The notes beneath the pieces were generated by a model. It was not told the DNA's origin. It was given only the letters and a program-made list of their open reading frames with translations, and made no database searches. The position numbers and the translations under genes are program-made. A stretch of 64,000 nt of DNA from Prochlorococcus marinus str. MIT 9313 (GTDB lineage: Bacteria; Cyanobacteriota; Cyanobacteriia; PCC-6307; Cyanobiaceae), in assembly GCF_000011485.1 (NCBI RefSeq), contig NC_005071.1, forward strand, positions 1,677,347 to 1,741,346, given 5' to 3'. Shown one piece after another: positions 35,207 through 45,969 of the stretch (the first letter of the stretch is position 1; each line of letters starts with the position of its first letter).

Positions 35207-35560
35207 TCAAGGTTGGACAGAATCAGTGTCGAGTAAATCCAACAAGGTCTCTGCTGTCGTTGTCATCTGAGCAAGACTAAACTCTCCTTCTTGAGAGGAA
35301 ACTTGAGCCGCCAATTTGCACAATGAGGACGACCGACCTGTTGCGCTGCAGCTCATGGTGAGATCGAGTAGGGCATTTGTTAGCTTACCGCGCAAGCAAC
35401 TTTCACTGCCGGACCTCACAATCACAGCCTCAGCAGCTGTACGCGTGACCTGTTCGGCTTGCGGATAAGGGATCTGACGAATTCCTTTAAACGCCATCGA
35501 CGGAGTTGTTAAAAACAGCATGGCACCAGCGAAAGCCAGCCCATAGGCTTGGCCGCCCAT
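35207..35560 (-). CDS. Secreted hypothetical protein
   Basis: This protein of about 117 residues starts at ATG 35560 (MGGQAYGLAFAGAMLFLTTP), giving a signal peptide with cleavage near SMA-FKG. The mature part has IPYPQAEQVTRTAAEAVIV and three cysteines. The layout resembles the convergent secreted protein at 34638: short signal, then an IPYP/IPFP motif followed by helices with Cys. They may be distant members of one family, which is an inference from layout alone. The frame extends to a TTG at 35596. Confidence 0.65.
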   Translation of the reverse strand: MGGQAYGLAFAGAMLFLTTPSMAFKGIRQIPYPQAEQVTRTAAEAVIVRSGSESCLRGKLTNALLDLTMSCSATGRSSSLCKLAAQVSSQEGEFSLAQMTTTAETLLDLLDTDSVQP

Positions 35561-35652
35561 TCCCCAACAACTGAGCTGCACCTCAGATCCTCTCAATGAT
35601 CTTTGCGAACACTAGCCGCGAGAACTGGAGGGGGCCAAAACAGGATCGATGA

Positions 35653-37353
<1,701 letters not shown>

Positions 37354-37355
37354 TC

Positions 37356-37640
37356 TCAGCGCAGCCACCACTCCCGTGGGCGGCGGTGATACTCCGCCTC
37401 GGTGCTGCTTTGTTGCAGCTGGCGCATGCTTTCAATGACCACTGCTCCAAGCGCTCCAGATAGCGTGACCATGATGAAAAAAAGGTTCAGCCTCTGACTG
37501 TTAATGTCTACAGGAGTGTTTGAGATCACCGTACGCAAAAAGAGGGCAACAAAACCTCCGAGCAAGAACCCCACCAGCAGCGCTATCAATACCCTTGTAC
37601 CGCTGAAGGCCTTATTTCTTATTGAGCGAGAGCGGTTCAT
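37356..37640 (-). CDS. Small membrane protein downstream of the RND pump
   Basis: This 94-residue protein starts at ATG 37640 (MNRSRSIRNKAFSGTRVLI). Two hydrophobic helices (about 17-38 and 50-72) are followed by a charged tail ending HRRPREWWLR. Its start lies four bases after the RND pump stop, so it is in the same transcript. It is convergent with pgm, with two bases between the stops. The function is unknown. It could be a small accessory protein of the pump or an unrelated gene in the same transcript. Confidence 0.65.
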   Translation of the reverse strand: MNRSRSIRNKAFSGTRVLIALLVGFLLGGFVALFLRTVISNTPVDINSQRLNLFFIMVTLSGALGAVVIESMRQLQQSSTEAEYHRRPREWWLR

Positions 37641-37644
37641 TGGT

Positions 37645-40600
37645 TTATCCCTGCCCAAAGGGGTCTCCCGAATTAAGTAAATTGGTGTTGCCTTGTTCCG
37701 TATCACTAAAGGTTCCTACAAGAGCTTTAACAGCGACGTAAAAGACAGGCACAACAAACAGCGAAAGGAAAGTAGCAACCAAAAGGCCACCGAATACAAC
37801 CGTGCCAAGAGAAGCTTGGCTGCGGGCTCCTGCTCCGCTAGCCAAGACCAACGGCATAAAGCCAAAAAGAGACGAAATAGCAGTCATAATGATGGGCCTA
37901 AGTCTCGACTTGGCTGCCTGCCTTGCTGCTTCAAGGGCCGAAACTCCCTCAGCCATGCGTTGATTAGCCAAATCAACAATCAAGATCCCATTTTTAGCAG
38001 CTAGACCAATCAACATCACAAGGCCAACCTGTGCATAAATGTTGAGAACCTCTCCACGCAATGCCAGAAAAAACAAGGCTCCAAGCATTGCAGTAGGAAC
38101 TGTCATTAAAATAATCAGAGGGTCTGTATAACTCTCGTATTGAGCTGCAAGCACGAGATAAACCACCAAAATTCCCAATGCAAAAATCACAACAGCTAGT
38201 GCACCAGCTTTTACTTCCTCTCGAGATATCCCTGTCCAATCAAATCCGAGGCTCTTAAGATTCTGAGCTGCAAAAAGCTCCTTCATACCATTAATTGCCT
38301 GCCCCGAGCTCTTACCAGCAGCAGGTGATCCTTCTATTTTTATCGATCTGTAAAGGTTAAAGTGAGAGATCACACTTGGCCCAACAGAAGGTTCAACTGT
38401 TAAAAATTCCGAGAGCTGAATCTGCTCACCCACCCGATTCTTAACGTAAATTGAAGATAGCTTTTCAGGTGCAGACCGACCCAATTCATCGGCCTGAACA
38501 TAAACACGACGAACCTTACCTTCCTGGAAGGTATCATTAACATAGGCGCCTGCAAAATTAGCGCTAAACACACGCATTGCAGAGCTGAAGTCAACATCAA
38601 GAGAGGCCATAATGTCCCTATCGACCTCAACTCGTAGCTGCGGAGATTCAGGCGAGAATAAAGTCCTTACACTGCTCAACATTGGATTTGCTTTCGCCTG
38701 CTGAATAATTTGACCAGCTGAGGCAAAGAAGTTGTTTAAGCCATAAGCACCTCCACTCTTGTCAAGTAATTGGAACTCAAATCCACTGCCAATGCCGTAT
38801 CCAGGAATCGCAGGTGGCTCTACAACAAAAATCCTCGCGCCATCAATAGCCCCAAAGAACTTCTGGTTGAGCCGTCCAACAATTGCATCGGCGGATTGAT
38901 CACGATTTTTCCTCTCATCCCAATTACGCATCCCAATAAAAAATAATCCTTTATTAGGGCTATTGCCATCAAAACTTGCTCCACTAAAAATTGCTGCTGA
39001 AGTGATATCGGATTCGCTGCGCAATATCTCAGCAACTTGCTGATTAATCTTCTCGGTGACCTGAGTCGACACGCCTTCTGGGGCCTGCAACACGCCGATG
39101 GCATAGCCCTGATCTTCAATAGGAACAAATCCACTTGGAATCGCAGTAAAAGCAACACCGGTCAGCAGAACCCCTACCGCAAGAATTCCCATCACAAGAG
39201 AACGGCGGCCAAGAACCCACTCGAGCAGATCGGCATAGCGCAGCTCAAAGACGGAATAAATGCGATTGAAATGACTAAAAATCCATGGTGTATACCAACC
39301 CAAGGTCAAGCCAAGCCCAGCGAATAAAACGACTGGCAAGGGACTTGAAACTCCTGCGATGAAAAGACCAATCACAGCCCCTGCAACAGAGAATGGCAGC
39401 CTCAACGAACGGCCAGTCAAGCGAGACAGCACAAAGCCAAGAATTGCAGCCATTGCTGTAAGGATCAAGGCCAGCGCCGCACCACCGCCAACAACTAATA
39501 GTCCGTATATAAACCCAATGACTGCACCAGAAATTGCATATGCATTGCGGCCCGGAGCTGTGCCTTCCCGGCCCAAAAGCAAGGCAGAAAGCATGGGGGA
39601 AAAAGTTAAAGCATTAAAGGTAGAAATCGCGATAGCGAAAATAATCGTTGCTGCAAACTGCTTGTAGATCGAACCCGTAGCGCCAGGAAAAAATAACACT
39701 GGCAAAAATACTGAGAAAAGAACCAAGGATGTAGCAATAACTGCAGAGAAAAGCTCATCCATTGTTGACTTCGCAGCTTCCAAAGCAGTCATCCCTAATG
39801 ACTGCTTGGTTGAGGTATCTTCAATCACTGTGATTGCATCATCAACCACTAACCCTGTAGCGAGAACCAATCCAAATAAAGTAAGCTGGTTGAGCGAGAA
39901 GCCAAACCATAAAACCAGAGAGAATGTGCCTAGAAGTGCAACAGGGATGGCAATACCAGGCACCAAAGTAGCTTTCCAATTCTGTAAAAATACAAACAGA
40001 ATAAGAACCACCAAAATGATCGCATCTCTAAGTGAATTGGTCACTCCATTAATTGATGCATTAATAAAGTCTGTATTATCATAGATTTTTTCAATCTTCA
40101 TGCCGACAGGCATTTTGGCGGTAAATTCTTCGAGAACATCTTTGACTCCATTGGATACCTCTAGAGCATTACTGCCACTCAATTGATAAACAGCCATACT
40201 CACAGAAGGTACTCCCTGCAAATCTGTAGCGCTGTTGGAATAGCTTTCACCACCAAGCACAACATGACCGACATCGCTGAACCTCACTAATCCGCCATCC
40301 TCTGTAGTCCTAACGACCATATTTTCAAAGTCTCCAATGCTCACAAGGCGGCCATTTAATTGCACAGGAAAAGTAAATATCTGGCCTTCTGCAGATGGTT
40401 CACCTCCTACATTCCCAGCAGGAACCAAACGGTTCTGGCTTTCAATCGCCCCCATTACATCCGCTGAAGTCAGGCCAAAAACCTCAAGCTTTTCATTGTC
40501 CAGCCAAAGCCTAAAAGCAACCTTACGGTTACCAAAGTAGGTCACTTCACCGACTCCCTTAACCCGCTTAACTTCGTCCGTTAGGCCCAGATCTAGCAGC

Positions 40601-41082
40601 CCACTAATCGTTTCTACACTATATTCAATATTGCTTGGATCTTCGCTAACAAAATTATAAAGAAGCAAGATGGAATTGGAAGCCTTGTTAACACTCACCC
40701 CTGCCTTGCGCACTGCTTCCGGCAACTGTGGCTCTGCCAGCGCAACCCTGTTCTGAACATTAACTTGATTAATGTCGCTATTACTACCACTTTCGAACGC
40801 AACAGCAATCGAGCTAACCCCATCAGCCGAGCTTGAGGAAGTTAAATAGTCCATATTCTCCACACCATTAATCTGCTGCTCCAGCACACTGGTCACACCC
40901 TGTTCAACCGATTCAGCATCGGCACCGGTGTAAATTGAATTTACTTTTACTGTTGGCGGAGCTATATCCGGAAGCATTTCAACTGGCAAAATAGGGATCG
41001 ATATCAGTCCCGCAATGACAATCAACAAACTGCAAACAGTTGCTAAAACAGGTCGAGTAATAAAGCTATTTGATGCTGACAT
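37645..41082 (-). CDS. RND efflux pump, HAE1/AcrB family, with extra hydrophobic insertion
   Basis: This proton-driven inner-membrane pump exports hydrophobic compounds and works with an adaptor and an outer-membrane channel. It has 1145 residues. The proton-relay pair is in GLATGLVVDDAITVIED, and PSGFVPIEDQGY marks the start of the second porter half. About 100 residues longer than AcrB, it has an insertion at residues 510-600 of about four hydrophobic segments (SGAVIGFIYGLLVVGG, VLFAGLGLTLGWYTPWIF) where AcrB has a short amphipathic helix. Its sequence is more AT-rich than pgm and rarA. It is preceded by its adaptor gene with nine bases between. Confidence 0.95.
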   Translation of the reverse strand: MSASNSFITRPVLATVCSLLIVIAGLISIPILPVEMLPDIAPPTVKVNSIYTGADAESVEQGVTSVLEQQINGVENMDYLTSSSSADGVSSIAVAFESGSNSDINQVNVQNRVALAEPQLPEAVRKAGVSVNKASNSILLLYNFVSEDPSNIEYSVETISGLLDLGLTDEVKRVKGVGEVTYFGNRKVAFRLWLDNEKLEVFGLTSADVMGAIESQNRLVPAGNVGGEPSAEGQIFTFPVQLNGRLVSIGDFENMVVRTTEDGGLVRFSDVGHVVLGGESYSNSATDLQGVPSVSMAVYQLSGSNALEVSNGVKDVLEEFTAKMPVGMKIEKIYDNTDFINASINGVTNSLRDAIILVVLILFVFLQNWKATLVPGIAIPVALLGTFSLVLWFGFSLNQLTLFGLVLATGLVVDDAITVIEDTSTKQSLGMTALEAAKSTMDELFSAVIATSLVLFSVFLPVLFFPGATGSIYKQFAATIIFAIAISTFNALTFSPMLSALLLGREGTAPGRNAYAISGAVIGFIYGLLVVGGGAALALILTAMAAILGFVLSRLTGRSLRLPFSVAGAVIGLFIAGVSSPLPVVLFAGLGLTLGWYTPWIFSHFNRIYSVFELRYADLLEWVLGRRSLVMGILAVGVLLTGVAFTAIPSGFVPIEDQGYAIGVLQAPEGVSTQVTEKINQQVAEILRSESDITSAAIFSGASFDGNSPNKGLFFIGMRNWDERKNRDQSADAIVGRLNQKFFGAIDGARIFVVEPPAIPGYGIGSGFEFQLLDKSGGAYGLNNFFASAGQIIQQAKANPMLSSVRTLFSPESPQLRVEVDRDIMASLDVDFSSAMRVFSANFAGAYVNDTFQEGKVRRVYVQADELGRSAPEKLSSIYVKNRVGEQIQLSEFLTVEPSVGPSVISHFNLYRSIKIEGSPAAGKSSGQAINGMKELFAAQNLKSLGFDWTGISREEVKAGALAVVIFALGILVVYLVLAAQYESYTDPLIILMTVPTAMLGALFFLALRGEVLNIYAQVGLVMLIGLAAKNGILIVDLANQRMAEGVSALEAARQAAKSRLRPIIMTAISSLFGFMPLVLASGAGARSQASLGTVVFGGLLVATFLSLFVVPVFYVAVKALVGTFSDTEQGNTNLLNSGDPFGQG

Positions 41083-41091
41083 CTATTCGCC

Positions 41092-42219
41092 TCAATTTTT
41101 AACAGAAATAGGCATACCATGTCTCAACTTCAAAAGATTTGTTGTGATCACCTGCTCGCCAAGCTTGAGCCCTTTTGTAACTGCATAGCGCTGCTTCTGT
41201 AATTTTCCCAACGTCACAGGGGTCTGCAAAGCAAAACGTGTGGAGGGGGGTAACTTACGAAGTTTATCAAGAGAAATATTGCCAGAAAAATCTTCAAGCT
41301 CTTGGAAACTTCCCACTCGATAAACAAAGCTCTGGCCGGAAGTTTGTGTTACCGCAGCAAACGGAACAGACAACTCCTCTCTAGTATCCAATTGAACCCG
41401 CGTTCGCAAGCGCTGGCCATTTCGCAGCGATCCATTAGCATTCTCAAAGGCTGCCTTCACTAGTAAGCCCTGGGTAGTTCTATTTACAGTCGGGCCCACA
41501 GAATTAATTTCACCAGTCGCCATCACATCTGACGATCCAGTCTTGTTGAGAAAGACAGGCAAGCCAATCTTGATCCGATCAGAGAATGTGGCAGGCACCT
41601 CAACTCGAGCAAAAAGCCTGTTATTTCTGATCAATTTAGTGAATGGATCACCAGAACGGATAACATCTCCAACCTTGACATCAACATCAGCCACAATCCC
41701 TGAAATTGGAGAACGCAAATTGCTATATGCAAGCGTTGCTTCTGTGGCTTTTACCTTTTCTCGAGAGGCGATGTACTGGGCCTTGTATTCATCTCGATCC
41801 AATGCCGAAGCAGCTCCTTGAGGGACCAAAAATTCATATCGCTGCCAATTGAGTTTGTTCTTCTGCTCCTGAGCTTTGAAATCTGCCAATTCCGCACGGA
41901 TCTGAGCTTGATCGAGCACAACCAACATCTGACCAGGCTGAACCTGATCACCCTGATCAATCTTTAACTCAATAATTCGACCAGAAGCTTGTGCAGCAAG
42001 ATGCACCTCCTCCTTAGCCTCCAAGGTGCTCACCGTATCGATATCGTCCGTGAATTGAGCCGTCGTTACAGGAGTCTGGCTGACGGTAATCGGCGAGAAA
42101 GGTATTTTCGCCTTACCACAGGCGCAAAGTAACAACACCGTAAAAACGACAAGAGCGCGCTGCTGATTCGGCACTAACGACTTGTTCAACAGCCTGATTA
42201 TGGAAAGTTTCCAGCTCAC
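41092..42219 (-). CDS. Membrane fusion protein (AcrA-like adaptor) lipoprotein
   Basis: This periplasmic adaptor bridges the RND pump to an outer-membrane channel. The 375-residue protein has a lipoprotein signal ending LLLCACGK. The lipoyl half-motifs VHLAAQASGRIIELKIDQGD and SPISGIVADVDVKVGDVIR flank a short coiled-coil hairpin, followed by beta-barrel and membrane-proximal domains. The start is GTG at 42219. It is the first gene of the pump operon and divergent from rarA. No TolC-like gene is in the window. Confidence 0.93.
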   Translation of the reverse strand: MSWKLSIIRLLNKSLVPNQQRALVVFTVLLLCACGKAKIPFSPITVSQTPVTTAQFTDDIDTVSTLEAKEEVHLAAQASGRIIELKIDQGDQVQPGQMLVVLDQAQIRAELADFKAQEQKNKLNWQRYEFLVPQGAASALDRDEYKAQYIASREKVKATEATLAYSNLRSPISGIVADVDVKVGDVIRSGDPFTKLIRNNRLFARVEVPATFSDRIKIGLPVFLNKTGSSDVMATGEINSVGPTVNRTTQGLLVKAAFENANGSLRNGQRLRTRVQLDTREELSVPFAAVTQTSGQSFVYRVGSFQELEDFSGNISLDKLRKLPPSTRFALQTPVTLGKLQKQRYAVTKGLKLGEQVITTNLLKLRHGMPISVKN

Positions 42220-42270
42220 AACAACAAGTCACCCCCTAGCGCAAGAATTGTCTACCAGTGCCAGAGCTCA

Positions 42271-44478
42271 TTGGATCAAAATCTGTTCACATATCAGGGA
42301 GATCAGGAGCTAAAGCGCCATGCACCACTAGCTGATCGCCTGCGCCCTAGAACCCTGGAGGAATTTGTTGGCCAGGGTTCGATCCTGGCGGAAGGACGTC
42401 TCCTACGCCGAGCCATTGCTGCCGATCGTGTAGGCAACTTGCTGCTACATGGTCCTCCAGGTGTTGGTAAAACCACCCTGGCCAGGATTATCGCTGGCCA
42501 CACCCGTGCCAACTTCAGCAGCCTCAATGCTGTTCTGGCAGGGGTTAAAGAACTTCGCCAAGAAGTAGATGCAGCCAAGCAGCGACTAGAGCGACATGGC
42601 TTACGCACCATTCTGTTCATCGACGAAGTACACCGCTTTAACAGTGCCCAACAAGATGCCCTGCTGCCCTGGGTAGAGAACGGCACCGTGACACTGATCG
42701 GTGCCACCACGGAAAACCCCTATTTCGAAGTCAACAAAGCGCTGGTAAGCCGCTCCCGGCTGTTCCGACTACAGGCCCTCGAGAATGCAGATCTTCATCG
42801 CCTCCTGAAACACGCTCTTCAAGATTGCGAGCGGGGCTATGGCGATCGTCAGGTGATGCTCAGCACAGCAGCTGCAAACCATCTCGTCAATGTCGCCAAC
42901 GGCGATGCTCGCAGTCTGCTCAATGCTCTCGAACTCGCTGTGGAGAGCAGCCGTCCCAATGAACAGGGCTCAATCCATATCAACCTTGCCATCGCTGAAG
43001 AATCAATTCAGGAGCGGGCAGTTCTCTACGACAAGCATGGGGATGCCCATTTCGACACCATTAGTGCCTTCATCAAATCCCTACGAGGCTCAGATGCCGA
43101 TGCAGCTCTGTTCTGGCTAGCGCGCATGGTGGAGGCTGGTGAAAACCCACGCTTCATCTTCAGACGCATGCTCATTGCCGCTGGAGAGGACATTGGCCTC
43201 GCTGATCCCCAGGCGATCGTGGTTGTAGAAGCCTGTGCTGCAGCCTTCGAGCGAATCGGCCTACCGGAGGGTCTCTACCCCCTGGCACAAGCCACCCTTT
43301 ACTTGGCCTGCGCCGAAAAAAGCAACAGTGTGCTGGGTTTCTTCGAAGCCCTACGCACGGTGCGGGAGGCCCAGCATCAAGACGTCCCCAGCCATCTCCG
43401 CGATTCCCATCGTGACGGAGCAGCATTTGGAGATGGTGTCGGCTACCGCTACCCCCATGCTTTTGCGGAACACTGGGTTTCACAGCAATACCTACCCACC
43501 TCCCTGCAAGGAGAAGTCTTCTGGCAACCGAGCCAAACAGGCTGGGAAGGGCACCGGCGCCTGCTCATGCTGGAACGAAGGGCAGCACAGCTCGCCGCAG
43601 CAAGCGAATCAGCTCAGGAGAACCCATTGCTCGTTAGCAGTGGTCCAGAAACCCCTGAACTAGAGAGATGGGTGCAACGCCAGCTCCGCCAAGATGGAGA
43701 ACGCCTAAACCACCTGCGCGAACGCCTCTGGTCTGGAGTGACTTGCCAACGCCACCATCGAGTTCTGATGATCGGCGGACGCTCCTTGCTCTGGGCACTC
43801 GATCCGCTTCAAGCAGTGCCTGAAGGCGGTGTCACAATCCTCTGCGCAACAGCGCAGGATCAGGCGCGCCTAATAGCTCAGCTCGATCTGCTCGACCCAA
43901 TCATCCGCCCTGAACTGATCGATGGAGGCAGCGATGCACTCCAAGACTTACCAGCAGAACATCAGTTCGAATGGATTGGGGGACGTCTCTCCAGCCAAGA
44001 CATTGCAGGAACAGAACAGAAGAAACTTTGGAGTCTGATCAGCCAGCGATGCACCAATGAAACCGGTCTAAGGCTCCTGATCAGCCATGCAGACATCGGG
44101 CCGGCCGAGGCCCTAATGCAATTACTAGAGAGCAAAGGAGCCAATCCCGCGGAGAGAAACCTGCTAGCACCACTCATCACTCGCGAAAAGATCTGGCTTG
44201 AAAGCCAGCGCCTCGATTCCCTCCTTGCACAAAACCTTAAGGAGTGCGGCTGGCAGCTGACCTGGGAGAGATGGGAGGAACTCCTGACATTGCAGGTGGA
44301 TGAGGGCCTTGAGCATCGCTGGCTCAGCGAAGGGCGACCCTACCGAGACCTAGTAGCGACCAATGCATCGTTAGAGGTTCTGGAAAACCTAAAGCTCATA
44401 CTCAAGCGCACGCGAGGACAACAACTACCCCAACGCCTGATCCATCAACGCATCATCGGCAGCCGCAGACTCCACTAA
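42271..44478 (+). CDS. rarA: RarA/MgsA replication-recombination ATPase fused to a C-terminal methyltransferase-like domain
   Basis: RarA is a clamp-loader-like AAA+ ATPase acting at stalled replication forks. Residues 1-430 are typical, with Walker A LLHGPPGVGKTTLARII, Walker B ILFIDEVHRF, sensor 1 IGATTENPYF, and the C-terminal RarA oligomerisation region ending near FWQPSQTGWEGHRR. A further domain of about 290 residues (VLMIGGRSLLWALDPLQAVP, RLNHLRERL) resembles a class I methyltransferase fold lacking clear catalytic motifs. Such fusions occur in cyanobacteria. The start is TTG at 42271. It is divergent from the efflux operon. Confidence 0.92.
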   Translation: MDQNLFTYQGDQELKRHAPLADRLRPRTLEEFVGQGSILAEGRLLRRAIAADRVGNLLLHGPPGVGKTTLARIIAGHTRANFSSLNAVLAGVKELRQEVDAAKQRLERHGLRTILFIDEVHRFNSAQQDALLPWVENGTVTLIGATTENPYFEVNKALVSRSRLFRLQALENADLHRLLKHALQDCERGYGDRQVMLSTAAANHLVNVANGDARSLLNALELAVESSRPNEQGSIHINLAIAEESIQERAVLYDKHGDAHFDTISAFIKSLRGSDADAALFWLARMVEAGENPRFIFRRMLIAAGEDIGLADPQAIVVVEACAAAFERIGLPEGLYPLAQATLYLACAEKSNSVLGFFEALRTVREAQHQDVPSHLRDSHRDGAAFGDGVGYRYPHAFAEHWVSQQYLPTSLQGEVFWQPSQTGWEGHRRLLMLERRAAQLAAASESAQENPLLVSSGPETPELERWVQRQLRQDGERLNHLRERLWSGVTCQRHHRVLMIGGRSLLWALDPLQAVPEGGVTILCATAQDQARLIAQLDLLDPIIRPELIDGGSDALQDLPAEHQFEWIGGRLSSQDIAGTEQKKLWSLISQRCTNETGLRLLISHADIGPAEALMQLLESKGANPAERNLLAPLITREKIWLESQRLDSLLAQNLKECGWQLTWERWEELLTLQVDEGLEHRWLSEGRPYRDLVATNASLEVLENLKLILKRTRGQQLPQRLIHQRIIGSRRLH

Positions 44479-44508
44479 CACTGCCAAGCCATCGGGAAGA
44501 CCAACAGC

Positions 44509-44540
44509 AATAAAAAAAGCCCCGGCGATGCCAGGGCTTG
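44509..44540 (-). terminator. Intrinsic terminator of the DUF1400-like gene
   Basis: On the minus strand AAGCCCTGGC, loop ATC and GCCGGGGCTT form a nearly perfect stem with one mismatch, followed by TTTTTT. It lies 21 bases after the stop of the leftward gene and also sits between convergent genes, so it may serve rarA too. Confidence 0.88.
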
Positions 44541-44561
44541 AGAGTTGTGATCAAAAACGGA

Positions 44562-45269
44562 TCACCAAAGACCACGAATGGGAGACGAGCTGTAGGACGA
44601 CAAATCGTTAGAAGAAGTCTGACCTGTTGTCTTGCCGCCATAAATCCATCTGGGAGCAAGCTGATTGGCCTGCACACAAGCAGGAAGAAATACGTACCAA
44701 GACAACAGTGAGGTGCACTGAGCGTCGCCCTGGCACTTGCCATCTGCACAAACATTCTGGCTGCCGTCATAAGTGCTACAGGTGTCGGCAAGACGGAAAG
44801 CAACAGGCAGGTTTGCCATAATCCCCTGTGAAGAGATGCTGCCATCAGCAGAATCAGCAATGATGGCTGCACGAAGGCCCTGCACAGCCGTATCGGTCAT
44901 TTTCCAGTAAGGGAAGTAGCTCTTGGTCTGATTCTTAAGGAAGACAACCCCATCATCTGAGTAGAGGAAACGAGTCACGTCAATCACGTCGACGTCATAA
45001 GTTTTGGTCATGCCCTGCTGAATTTCATCAGCAGACCAACCTGAACGGTCAATTCCTTGATCAAGAGCCCGATCAAGATTAGTCTCACCAGTGCTTAAGA
45101 AAGTTTCAAAGTCGTTGGAGGACGTGGTCCAAACAGCACCACCGGAATTCCAGCGAACGGGTGAATTGGTACCTGCCTGCGCAGGGATGGCTAGGACCGA
45201 CAAAGAAGTAGCGGCAAGCAAGCCGGCAGCAAGACGATTGAACACGGACGATTGAGAATAAGTATCCAA
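44562..45269 (-). CDS. Secreted DUF1400-like protein
   Basis: This exported protein is about 235 residues. A signal peptide (RLAAGLLAATSLSVLAIPAQ, cleavage after AQA) precedes a region resembling the cyanobacterial DUF1400 module often joined to an alpha/beta-hydrolase: FETFLSTGE, then VIDVTRFLYSDDGVVFLKNQ. The hydrolase domain is absent, so this is a stand-alone module. A Cys-rich stretch (DTCSTYDGSQNVCADGKC) suggests disulfides. Start TTG at 45269 or GTG at 45245. The DUF assignment is a moderate-confidence inference. A strong terminator follows. Confidence 0.7.
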   Translation of the reverse strand: MDTYSQSSVFNRLAAGLLAATSLSVLAIPAQAGTNSPVRWNSGGAVWTTSSNDFETFLSTGETNLDRALDQGIDRSGWSADEIQQGMTKTYDVDVIDVTRFLYSDDGVVFLKNQTKSYFPYWKMTDTAVQGLRAAIIADSADGSISSQGIMANLPVAFRLADTCSTYDGSQNVCADGKCQGDAQCTSLLSWYVFLPACVQANQLAPRWIYGGKTTGQTSSNDLSSYSSSPIRGLW

Positions 45270-45445
45270 TTTAAACTAGCTGCTCAAGATCGATTCGCCA
45301 ACACATCGTGTTGCCCTTTCTCAAAATCAAACTTTTGGCAGCACTTCAGGCCGTAATCAAACTGGTCTTGCACCAAGGCTGAAAGATCGCGAATCTCATC
45401 GTGCCCCAATAATCAAGAGGCCTAATCAAGTTGATGTCGCAATAT

Positions 45446-45949
45446 TCAAATGTTTTTTAAAGGCAAAAATGCACTCCATCCATCTGGGCATCGACCCAAA
45501 AAGGGTTGCTTCAATCTGGAAACATTGCCTCTGCAATGAAGTCTCTCGAGCCTAGTCCCGCTGCTGTCACGACGAACAATGGATAAATAGGCTTCCTCAC
45601 CATGTTGAGGAGCCAGCCACAACATGGTGAGGTTTTTTGATCGTTGCACATGTGCGATGAGAGGTTCTCCGACAGTCAGGCCCAGCTCATCCAACGACGA
45701 GGCAAACTCACCCCAATAGAAACGTGTCATCTGAGCTCGGGTGAAAGACAACAACAACGCTTCGGCCTCGCTGCGCAGGTTGAGAGTGGCCTCCCGTTCC
45801 GCTAAACGAGACGTCACATCTTCACCACTCGACCAAGTTCCAGAAACCATGAGCGCCTGCTCCTGATGCATCCCCAACAAACCCATCACTGCCAAAAGGG
45901 CTGCGGCTACAAGCGATGGGGCTTTCTGTGAGCTCAGCATGCCGAGCAT
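45446..45949 (-). CDS. Type IV pilin-like (GspH/general-secretion) hypothetical protein
   Basis: This protein of about 167 residues starts at ATG 45949 (or TTG 45973, which overlaps the previous stop). One N-terminal membrane helix (SLVAAALLAVMGLLGMH) is followed by RAQMTRFYWGEFASSLDELG, a pattern common in cyanobacterial pilin-like G/H proteins (RAQxxxYxExGxFAxSLDELG). The pre-pilin peptidase site is not clear, so the pilin link is an inference from this motif. It is downstream of the phosphopantetheinyl transferase gene and probably cotranscribed with it. Confidence 0.65.
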   Translation of the reverse strand: MLGMLSSQKAPSLVAAALLAVMGLLGMHQEQALMVSGTWSSGEDVTSRLAEREATLNLRSEAEALLLSFTRAQMTRFYWGEFASSLDELGLTVGEPLIAHVQRSKNLTMLWLAPQHGEEAYLSIVRRDSSGTRLERLHCRGNVSRLKQPFLGRCPDGWSAFLPLKNI

Positions 45950-45969
45950 GAGCGTCTCAACAATGACCC

